Part shown: piece by piece, positions 1 through 9,412 of the stretch | Numbering within the stretch: the stretch's first letter is position 1 | How the letters are laid out: each line of letters begins with the position of its first letter | Assembly (NCBI RefSeq): GCF_014529535.1 | Contig: NW_023503293.1 | Coordinates: 1,582,507 to 1,646,506 of the forward strand | Reading direction: 5' to 3' | DNA length: 64,000 bases | From: Bradysia coprophila | Taxonomy: Eukaryota > Arthropoda > Insecta > Diptera > Sciaridae | The notes under the pieces: model-generated | The model's input: only the letters and a program-made list of their open reading frames with translations | Told to the model about the DNA's origin: nothing | Database searches by the model: none | Position numbers and translations under genes: made by a program

Positions 1-1436
1 ATAGACGAAAATTTAATAAACTTTTTATTTTTATTTTTGTTCCTACTCGTCTATATCAACGAGTTAAAGAGTCTCTTTTTGTGCTAATAATTGACCCTCT
101 TTTTTGAGGCATTCAATGTGCAATATCGATCCACTAAATTGAATATTATACAAACACACACAGAAATGCTCTATAATGTCGTTCAATTTATCGAAAAATT
201 ACCACACTTTACAGTTCGCTACAACCTTCATTCAACCCCCCAACAAGCAAGAGTGTCAAAAAAGATTTTACACACAAAAAAACCACCAGTCGAATTTAAT
301 ACAATTAACCCGGTACCAGAATCAATTAAATTTCAGGCACACCTTGATCGTGGCGGCAATGCATACAGATAATATACACATGAATGTAGTTCATGAACCA
401 GTTATTTTTTTTTTAAATGTAGTTTAAAGGAATGGATTATTGCACAAGTCTTTCTTTTCCCTTTTTATTCAAGCAGACTAACCAACTACAACTAGTTGCT
501 GTTAGCTTCCGTTAGCTAATACTTGGTGATGCTGACTGTTCGATACAGTTTCCTCATAGCCATGCGAGAGATGTTCTTGTGCGGTCTGAGAGATGACGGA
601 ACGCAGATGCGCACGAAAAAAAAGAGATGGAAATTTTTTGATGGAGCACATGTTACGATAGAAATTTGGGAAAATTGAGATTTAGATGTGGCAGTGACGG
701 TGTGTGTGCGGTGTTCTTATACATTTTGTTGGTCGTTCTGTTTGATGTTGAACGAGATAAATGGGCTTGAAAATGCTAAAGGAAAATTCGTTAGAGTGAA
801 AGGCGACGCTTATGAGTTAGATTGTTATTGTGAGTCGGCTATTTGGGGAGAGACAAAGCGTCTATTATCCTTAAAGTTTGGCTTATGTAATTGATTTGAA
901 TAGGAAATAAGTGAAGCACTTATGGGTTGTCGGTGTATCCAGTAATCAAAATAGCAAACCCGGCGATTACACACAAAAAGACTACACAAGCGAAACAAGC
1001 GAAAGGTCCTTAAGTACAAAGGATTCTTTCGAAAAATAAACTGCCGAAATCGGACCCCTTTTCTTTCAGAATCGATGTATAGAAACCTCGTTGTGCCTCG
1101 ATCCCAAGCTGTTATAAATTACTTCATATATTTTCCATCAACCTTCAGAAATTACGATTTTTTTGACTGATTCTACCTGAAAGCAATTATACCTAAGAAT
1201 TTACGTAAGGTATGTTGTCCCAACATGAAATACGAAGTGGGCAAATTTAACTATCAAAAGCGTCAACGCGTACATGCATTAGTGTAAAGTCATACAAAAT
1301 ATGAATTTTATACAAACTGATGTTGGATACACATTTTATCGTATTATACCAGTGTAAATTTGTCTAAGGGTTTTACTACCACTAGATGAAGGTAGGTTCA
1401 CTATAAAATTAAAAACCAAGTAAAATTTAGTTAATA

Positions 1437-1590
1437 CCGAATACGGCAATTAGGGTTAAAAAATTCCTTTAATTGATTTTTAATGAATAATTGGTACAGT
1501 CAGCGACTTTAAAATAAGTGACGCTTTTTCAAATTCGCCGACTGTATTTATAATAATTTTGCGTTTTTTTGACACTACTGCCGTATTCGG
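1437..1590. mobile_element. Short TA-flanked MITE (Tc1/mariner-like)
   Basis: The ends are inverted copies of CCGAATACGGCA, and each end is bordered by a TA dinucleotide. This is the arrangement left by Tc1/mariner-type transposition. The interior of about 130 bases has a second imperfect palindrome around AGTCAGCGACT / CGCCGACTGT. No coding capacity is present, so this is a non-autonomous element. The superfamily call rests only on the TA flanks and is tentative. Confidence 0.6.
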
Positions 1591-1809
1591 TACACACTCT
1601 ATTTTACTCCTAACTACCACGATAGAGTAAAGTTAACCAGGCTGGAGTGCTACTTTGACTAAGGACCTGAATAATCTAGCAGCACTATAGTTTTTGCGAA
1701 TAAAATTTTTCAATTTATGTTCATTTGAGCTCATTTTTTTATTTGACGTTTCGAAAATGAACCGCTCCGTCTGGTTTATTTTACTTCGCCGTGTAACACC
1801 ACAAAAAAA

Positions 1810-2607
1810 CAGGCCTCTCACTCTAAATTTGGACTACTTATTAAGGAATTAAGGAGGTTTTAGCACAAGAATAAGGAGAAATAAGGAAATTTTTAGTTGA
1901 AATTAAGGAAAAATGAGGAGAATATTGTCGATAAAAATCAAAATTATTCTAAATTAACATCGGAAGTCCGCCTCAACATTAAAATAAAACGCATTATTGT
2001 TTATTTTGACGTCTCGTTTTTGTAAAGTTGTAAAATTCACTTTTATCACGATGAAAATTTGAATATTTTGGGTGCGCTTAAGGCTTGAATTAGATTCTTA
2101 TCAAAGCTTATTAGCTTTACCAATTATCACTGTAAGTGCGCTTCAAAATTCAACATAAAACGCATCACTGCTTATTTTGACGTACCTATGGTTTTTGTAG
2201 GGTGGCAGTTTTCAATCAGTTTTCTATGCGACAAAATTTTTGAAATGTAAGACGTACTCAAGTTTAAAAACTTGCTAGATTAGATTTTCATCTCGTTAAC
2301 TGCAAAAGCTGTTGTCTGTTCTCCCGTTCGAATTTCGAAAAAATAAATCTCGAGCCGCGAGGCGGCGTGGAACCACAAAATATATGTTAAACTGGTCACA
2401 TTGGAACGATCATGAGCTACGACACCACCTTTTTATTAGAGTTTTTTGTGCTAAATAATTAAAACTGTTATTTTTGCCGCGTAGCGATTTTTTTCTTCTT
2501 AATTTTGATTTCCGTCTATGAAAGCGAAAATATTTTTTTTATAAAATAAGGAGGAATAAGGAGGTTTTTATAAAAATAAGGAAATAAGGAGGTGTGAGAG
2601 AGGCCTG
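1810..2607. mobile_element. Non-autonomous hAT-like element, CAGGCCTCTC ends
   Basis: The left end CAGGCCTCTCACT and the right end, read inverted as CAGGCCTCTCTCACAC, bound 798 bases. The sub-termini are both rich in AAGGAG / ATAAGGA motifs in inverted orientation. The flanks are an A-run on both sides (7 of 8 bases agree), compatible with an 8-bp target duplication. The interior contains two diverged direct copies of a module with CATAAAACGCAT and TTATTTTGACGT, one near 1980 and one near 2155. No transposase frame is visible. Confidence 0.6.
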
Positions 2608-3143
2608 AAAAAAAAAACATATTTTAGTCTTTTAAAGTTCAAATTATGCCTACCGAAGCAAGTGGGTAGAAAATAATCTAAAGTCGGTTTTGTTATCTTG
2701 AGCCCCGAGTCTTACCGAATACTTAAATCATGAAAAAAAAACGCTCGATTTCGGCTGGTCATTTTTTAAAAGAATCCTTCAGATTTACTTACAACAACAC
2801 GGGCACAATCACCAAAATCTAGTATTGGAAGGTCAAAGGAAGTAATGAGTTAAAACGTTTGAAAAAATCAGGATTTTTTTTCTGAATTTTCAGAAATAAA
2901 ATTCCCAAAATTAAGTCCTGGAATAAGGTTGTGAAAGCAGCGTTTTAGAATCATTGAATTTTATTTATTACAACTGAAATTCAAATTTACTTCGACTGTC
3001 CTATGCATTCACTTAATCAGATGATAAGACTTTCGAAATTTGTTTGCCACTCAAATTTAGACTTCTCTGCAACATAATTCTCAACAACCAATCAATTTGA
3101 AAATAAATTTCTAATTTAGTTGACCCTCTTTGATTCAAATAAT

Positions 3144-4143
3144 TTAAAATACAACCGTGGCTTGTTTCAAATTAACCGCATGATCGTAACTGTCCGCCTC
3201 GGAACGTACACAAATATCCACCCGTCGCACACCTCGCCCTTTCACGTTGCTCGCAGTGTCTCGTACTTGAAAATTTATGTGACGACGGTAATGCTCATCC
3301 AATTCGGGTATACAAATTTGCGTAGCGTACGGTATATGCAAATTTTCGTCCATGGAAACGGTTACGTAGTCGACGGTATTGTCAAAATAGTCCTGTGTAC
3401 ATAAAAATAACGACAATCAGCATTGCATGTGCCAATACTCTCTCTGGGAACCAAATTATATAATTAGCTTGGCAAAACCCAGTTGTGAATCTCTGCTAAT
3501 TTGTTCGCTTTATTCATATTATGAAGCCATTTAAAGACGCAGAATTTCTCATACGTATTTTGGCCCTCATGAAAAATCAGTTTAATTGCTAGAGAGAGTA
3601 TTGCATATAACATAACTATAACTTTGATGATTGAAAATCACATGAAATAACACGAACCTGCAGTGTCGCTAGTGCATGTCCTTTGATATCCATATTCTCT
3701 ATTGAGTTATCTTCTTCATCAATTGGATAGTAAGCGGTTACAGTAACATTTTTGAAAGTCATTCGACCACGACAAGCTGAGTCAGTCAAGACTAAAAAAA
3801 ATCAAATTGTCGTCAATTCTATTCCTAAATAAGTGGACACCAACATAAAATGCACAGATCCACTCAATGACAGTAAAAATGTCTAGATTGAGAATTAAAA
3901 AACGAGATGTGCAGTGAGTGCAGAAGAAAACCATTTTAACAAAGTGGCAATCTTCAGTCTGACATGCAGAAATATTCGTAATAATAAATTTCTCACAAAG
4001 CTGAATTTATGACAAATTTCCTGTACGCAGAGTATCATACAAATTAATGATTCTGTTACATTACCTGATTGTAAGGCCTCAATCTGAGGAGTGCAGCAAC
4101 AAATCAAACTGTATATCATTACAAAAAGACTCACTTTCACCAT
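3144..4143 (-). CDS. Secreted 3D-domain (RlpA-like double-psi beta-barrel) protein
   Basis: Three coding exons: 4143-4065, 3791-3658 and 3392-3144, all with GT-AG borders and matching phase (1, then 0), giving 153 residues. Residues 1-23 form a signal peptide (hydrophobic core FVMIYSLICCC). The rest matches the 3D / RlpA-like barrel family: TAYYP near residue 40, VTVSMD near 81, IPYATQICIPEL, then QVRDTASN and RRVDICVR, which carry the family's conserved aspartates. The usual DTGG turn is DTAS here. Bacterial relatives act on or near cell-wall glycan. The role of this protein is unknown; an antibacterial or wall-binding function is only a guess. The start was chosen because the signal peptide follows directly. 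The gene stands alone beside transposon debris. Horizontal acquisition from bacteria is plausible, since the core looks more bacterial than animal, but it is unproven; the introns and signal peptide show it is now a nuclear gene. Confidence 0.75.
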
Positions 4144-4500
4144 AGTGGACTCTGTGACCGACTTCTAAATTTACTTCGAAACAAATCCACACAATACACT
4201 GTCGTCGTACTCTGTCAGGTGAACAATGAATTTGGTTCTGCAGACGATGCACTTTTGTGTGTAAAAAAAATTCCTCAAATGGCATATCTAAAATAGTTCG
4301 AGTTTCCACTGTGAAATCGAGTGACCATACAAGCCTGTAATTTTACAGTCGTTTGCTGTGGAAAATACCGTGTACTTCAGTCGACTTCAGTAATAATCAT
4401 AATTTTTATCTGTGTATAACGATTATCTCGCAGGACAAATTTGTTTATCTCGATATATCTTTTCTCGACAGATAAAATAGCGTATTCACCTCTGTCCAAG

Positions 4501-4577
4501 ATGTTTATTTTGACGATTTGGATTATGTAACACGCCTTCGGGTCGGTATATAACTTCCAAATCGTCAAAATAAACAT
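4501..4577. repeat. Perfect 22-bp inverted repeat (hairpin)
   Basis: Arms at 4501-4522 and 4556-4577 are perfect reverse complements starting ATGTTTATTTTGACGA, with a 33-base loop. The same ATGTTTATTTTGACGA word recurs at about 61969, beside another foldback element, so it is probably a transposon terminus. Confidence 0.7.
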
Positions 4578-5047
4578 ATTGCGCCGAGGTGCATACTATT
4601 AATACAGTGAACCCCAACAAAACCTGTAATGTAATTAGTTTCAGCTGTTTTTCAGCTGGTCCATTAATACCACTTCACTGCCATATCAGAGTTTATTTGG
4701 TCTTTTTTCTTAAAAAAAAAACCTAATGTGGACAGACACTACATCTGTCCATCCGTCCGTCCATGTGTCTGTGTCACAAATTATAATTATTCCACATACA
4801 TTCTGAACGTTAACACCCGAAATTTAAGTAATTAGACCGATTTTGATGATTCCTTTTTCCATGATTTGTAACGTCAAGATGGCTAAGTTCGAAGATTATC
4901 AAAGTTGGTCGAGTAGGTGTAAAGATAGGTTTTTTCCAAGGGTCGGAAAAATGTCATGTCAGATAGAATTGTCATGTCGGGTACTGATGTACAATCACGG
5001 CAGAGTAAAATAAACCAGACAGGTGGTTTTTGAAAAGTGGCAAAATT

Positions 5048-5195
5048 AATATGAGAAAATTTTCAGTGCATTTTGGTCCAAAACCAACATGAGAAAATTT
5101 TCAGTGCATTTTGGTCCAAAACCAATATGAGAAAATTTTCAGTGCATTTTGGTTCAAAATCAATATGAGAAAATTTTCCGTGCATTTCGGTTAAT
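5048..5195. repeat. 38-bp tandem repeat, about 3.7 copies
   Basis: Units begin at 5051, 5089, 5127 and 5165, each starting ATGAGAAAATTTTC, with exact 38-base spacing and few substitutions. The array abuts the 3' end of the LINE fragment that reads leftwards, so it looks like that element's terminal repeat tail. Confidence 0.85.
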
Positions 5196-5990
5196 TAAGT
5201 TTTTTGACGGTGGTAATGTTCCCAAAATAGAGGCTACATTACCGCGTTGTATCGCCAAACTTATTCTTTGAATGAAATAGCTTGTCGCTCGCTTTTCGGG
5301 TGTTTTTTCAGATATCTTAGACCCAATTTTCTTAAACAAGTCCAAAGCCAATTTGCCAAATACACCAGATGTCTCCGTTGCCACTGGAACAAATACAAAT
5401 TGGTCTCTTAAGTTCGCATAGTGATTGAATTTCCGAGTTTCTGCTTGTTTAGCTGCCCAACCCAATTGACGTGCCGTTTTGTTAAAGTATGACGGTGCGA
5501 AAGTGTGTGCACAAGTAAAATCCCATAAAAGGGATTTACCTCTTGCCCATTAACGAGGCTTAATCCATCCGGTTTCTTACCCTCCGGCCTGGAGGTTTTA
5601 GTTCCACACACACACTTATGAATCTGGAAAATCGCGGCACCAAGCCGTAGGCCAACAGATATTCGATACTCATCATCACTTAAAAGTGTCCCCAGAGGAG
5701 GTGATGGTAGAGCGTGCAAAAATGCTCCAGATTCTTGCGAAGAATTTGCCAGAAATCGTGCTTTGTCTACGTTTTTGTTCAGTGAGTTGTTAATCCAAGC
5801 AAGCTTTTGATCGATTTCATACGATTCCCATACACTTTGATAAATACGCAGTGACTACTCTGGCAATTCACCAAATTCTCTGTACCATAGTTCCACTGAA
5901 TCCACCTTAGTCGAATCTACATGTCGATAAGTTTCAGGTAACAGTCGATCTAATAAGGCGGAACACTCTATTCGCAAAATATAAGGCTAC
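5196..5990 (-). pseudogene. Broken LINE (non-LTR retrotransposon) 3' coding fragment
   Basis: Read leftwards, this encodes the C-terminal part of a retrotransposon polyprotein. Recognisable pieces, in order, are a stretch ending ALPSPPLGTLL, then RISVGLRLGAAI, then KKPDGLSLVN, and further on FVPVATETSGVFG and GTLPPS. These match the region after the reverse transcriptase in many invertebrate LINEs. It is dead: an in-frame TAG lies near 5855, and a frameshift near 5530 separates the two halves. The 5' part with the polymerase core is missing, as is usual for truncated LINE insertions. The precise clade cannot be set by eye. Confidence 0.75.
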
Positions 5991-6763
5991 TAGATAATTT
6001 AGGTCGCTAGTCAAATCAAGTACTACTGCCTGGTTTATTGTACCGTGCCGTGATGTACCATGCATGAAGCCCCCCAACGCACGTACATAATTTGAGTCTC
6101 TGACATTTATTCTGTTAGAGCCATTGATAAAAAACGATTTTCATGACCTATTTTTAGACCGCCCCGTCACAATGAGTGGAGGGAAAGCATGATCTACAAA
6201 TTTCTCAGTTGAAATCGCCACACCCTAGCATGAAAAAGTGTGTAAAAATTTTCAAATTTATACTTCTTCGTTTGGGATGACGCTACCGAATACCGAATCT
6301 ACTGAACTTAAAAGAAACATTTAACCTTTATTTCTGTATTTACGATGTTATGCACTAATTGCTTTTATGTGCTGATGCAAGTCAAAAAATTATTTCAAAA
6401 GTAAAAATACTGAAATTCGAGTCGCCTGGGACTGGCTGATCACAAATCGAGACAGAAAGGTTTTATAAAGTTGGTTTTCCAATGAAAGTAAGCTAAGATT
6501 TTGTTCTCATATTTGAAATGCGTGCGAGATGAACCATACGTTTTCATGCGACATCTAGGTACGAGTGAAAGCGGTAACAAAGCTCTTCGTTAAAAGTCGA
6601 CGAAAATGTTACCGAAAGAAACATATGACGTTCAAATAAACCGAAATAAACGAACAAAAACTTCACTTTAAATTTTCCACAGCTAACCGTCCAGTTTATT
6701 GTGTTTGTAATTCAGTTTGTTGGCTCTGCAGTAATTTTTGGTGATAAATATTGATAAATCGAA

Positions 6764-7986
6764 ATGGACAGGCAACAGTTTAATGGTAATTCGCTTTTTG
6801 CCATACATCCGCGCAAATATTTCCAAATCTTGCAATTTATTCTTCGTAGGACTTGAAAACCAGGAGAACAATAGAAATCAACCAAACTCAACTAGCTCGA
6901 CTTTGACGACCAGCCTGGCGATAAGAACCCATCCACATGCAATTTCGAAAACCACTTCATCCGACAGGGTGTATGCCATGGCCGAATACTATAAGCAGCG
7001 AAAGGAGTTACAATTGAAAAAAATTAAAGAGGAGGAGGAACGACTCAGACGACACAAGGCGAGACCGATGCCGAATTTTAAGGCCATTCACTCGAAAGCG
7101 TTGACGACAGCTAAAGAATGCGCAGAAACATGTATCAGTCCTGAGACTCCGGAAGTTTTGAGAAGAGGTCTTGCCATGAAGGAGAAGCAACAACAGAAGG
7201 TAATTCAACGAATGAAACTGTTCCAAGATTGGAAGTTTATTGTTAAAAAAAAAACGAAATCGTTAGATGAAGGAGTATGATGCAAAAATGGCCGAACGAC
7301 CGCCGATAGTAGCTCGATCCACAAAGGTACTAACAGAGGAACCATTCAAACCGAAACTGGAACCTCATCCGGAATTGAAGGTCGTGCCGTTCAAATTGGG
7401 AATGGAAAAGAGATTGATGGAACGGAAGGAGTACGATGCAAATTATCAGCGTCAATTGGCAGAAAAGAGAGAAAAGGTAAGCGAACTGAAATCCATTCAA
7501 AGAAGAACGACAATTGGAAGGTCGTGTCCCGGTCAGACAGTCACTCGGGTTTTTTCGAAAAGGGAAGCGATGTTAACAATCGCTTGGCTTACATCAGTAA
7601 AAAACTTACAACGTCCATATCATTCGCGTATGCGACAGGGTCTTTCAAGAAAAATTCAAATTCCCTGTCTTACGATGACACTGGATCTTAACTCGGCCCT
7701 TCTAGCTTCGAGCGCTAATAGAAAATTGAAGGGTCAAACATTGTCTATCTTACGTAATGTAACAATACTTCATTGGTTACCGTATGGGAGAGATAGAGAG
7801 AGAGAGACACACACAGAGAGAGAGACAGAGAGAGAGAGAGAGCACCGATTCCATTCAACATTTTTACTTTTCTTTTTACAATAGGAAGAAGAACGGAAAA
7901 GAGAGCAGGATAATGTGACCAGACAACAGGTACGACAAGCAACGACGTTTAAGGCGAGACCCAACCCCTTCAAGAAGGCTTCGTGA
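6764..7986 (+). CDS. TPX2-family spindle protein (short, mei-38-like)
   Basis: Four exons: 6764-6785, 6850-7199, 7267-7476 and 7885-7986. The first two introns are only 64 and 67 bases; all borders are GT-AG, phases agree, and the product is 227 residues. TPX2 proteins bind and nucleate spindle microtubules. The C-terminal TPX2 signature is clear: EEPFKPKLEP near residue 145, PFKLGMEKRLMERKEYD near 162, then the basic EEERKREQD helix and FKARPNPF near the end. A helical acidic-basic segment (EYYKQRKELQLKKIKEEEERLRR) occupies roughly residues 50-75. There is no N-terminal Aurora-A-binding segment, as in the reduced Drosophila homologue mei-38. The start was chosen because the MDRQQFNG exon splices in frame to GLENQ; the alternative upstream frame reads through the first intron. 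A second-copy or non-functional gene cannot be excluded, but no stop interrupts it. Confidence 0.75.
7788..7846. repeat. GA/CA microsatellite in TPX2-like intron 3
   Basis: A run of GA dinucleotides, interrupted by a short CA tract and single-base changes, lies within the 408-base third intron (7477-7884) of the TPX2-like gene. Confidence 0.9.
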
Positions 7987-9412
7987 TTTTTTTCTTTTTA
8001 TAAAATATAATAACAATACATCGATTACGTGAATGGCAGTTACGTGTTTAAATTCACCTTTACGGCCCTAATCGGACTTCTCACAGTAAATGTCCTCATG
8101 CAGTCAAAAGTCCTCCCCATTACATTACACACTTGAAGGTTTTCATTAATGGATGAGCTGTTTTCGAATCATTTAAACTTAATCGAGTTAAAATCGAATT
8201 CGACACGATTCGGAGTGAATTATGTTAACTACTGACACAAGACTTTTTGGAAAGTGGGATTTTGAAAAACAGCTGACGCATTTTCTTGTGGAATTTCTTA
8301 TATGTGCCAAGAAAAGTATTCGACCCTAGAAACCAAACCCATTTCAAAAAAATTCTTTGAAGCTTGCCTGGCCAGTGTGAGGTGATCAAAAACCTTACAG
8401 ATATTGCAGAAACTTCTCCAGTTACACGAGCCGTACAGGGTCGTGTGGTTTGTCATTAGAAAGGTGATTTTATGTTGTTTCAGGTCTTATGGGGGTTTGG
8501 AAGAATCGACGATAAAAAATGAGCATGTAAACATTTCAACTTATCATATTTCGTCGGAGATGCTTTTAATACCGCATAAGATCCTATTTTCCCTTAAACG
8601 AAATAAAATCACCTTCCTAATGTACGTTATGTATCACCCCATACGACCATATACGTTATATGTACATCGAGAAATTTCTGTGAGAAAAGTGAATGCTTTC
8701 AGTCTTTTTCGGTCGGATGTTTTTCAAAAGAATTCCTCAAAATAAAACGACTTTCGTAAGGGGTAATCCTTTCACATCCTTAATATTCGAGCGAGTCGAA
8801 AAAAATTTAAAGAATGTTGCACACACTAGAGCTGTGTGGACCTACCGAGTTTTTTTTACGGCCTGAGTCCGTGCTCTCACTTTGAAATTTTCTAACTTGC
8901 TGAGGTTCGGACTTTTATGTTTAAGAATGAATTTGACAAGGTTTCAAAGAACCGAGATTCAAGCAGCATCCGATCCGAATGATTGATGGCTCTGTAGAAT
9001 CGTTAGTCTCCACTGACCATTTTGTGGAACAACTTTCTCTGGTTGTCTATTTATTTTTGGCAGTGGAGTTGTGAAAGTCAGCTGTATCGTATGTTGAAAA
9101 AAATTTATTTGTGAACTCAAAGTTGAATTATTTCGCCAATAAATAGACGGTTTACTTGTAAGTGTGCATATTTGTAGAGCTTAGAAAGACGCTGCGATAC
9201 ATACCCGAAAAAGGTCGAAAGGTCCTTGTATGGAAGGGCTAGACATCTAAAATCAGTATGTGCTTCTACATTCTTGACTCTAGGAGCAAACAACACTTCG
9301 AAAACGAGATTCGGACTGGATGTTCGAAAATTTTGTGAGCGAATTGAAGCCAATGGATTATGTTAAATGAAATTTTTCTGCGAATGTTTGGTGTTCTTCC
9401 TCAAAAATCGTT
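7987..9412. other. Intergenic, no gene recognised
   Basis: This lies between the TPX2-like gene and the convergent BTB gene. The open frames at 8404-8745 (plus) and 9117-9353 (minus) resemble no family I know and show no splice logic. Bases about 8405-8480 resemble 29965-30035 (shared CTTCTCCAG and TGTCATTAGAAA words), so part of it is a dispersed repeat. Confidence 0.6.

Larger units (their letters stand above)
1..3143. other. Gene-poor repeat-bearing stretch
   Basis: I see no convincing coding exon here; the open frames are short and resemble no family. The stretch holds a TA-flanked foldback element (1437-1590) and a hAT-like element of about 0.8 kb (1810-2607). An AATAAA hexamer on the minus strand at about 2964-2969 lies roughly 180 bases beyond the stop of the 3D-domain gene and could be its polyadenylation signal. 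Confidence 0.6.

Noticed and set aside
91-427. Overlapping short open frames at the left edge
   Set aside because: No family resemblance, low-complexity AT-rich codons and no splice context.
6738-6849. Upstream in-frame extension of the TPX2-like gene (start at 6738)
   Set aside because: It reads through a 64-base GT-AG intron; the MDRQQFNG exon joined to GLENQ is the simpler model.
7200-7266. Apparent frameshift in the TPX2-like gene
   Set aside because: Explained by a 67-base intron with an AAG|GTAATT donor and a GTTAG acceptor; the frame is intact after splicing.
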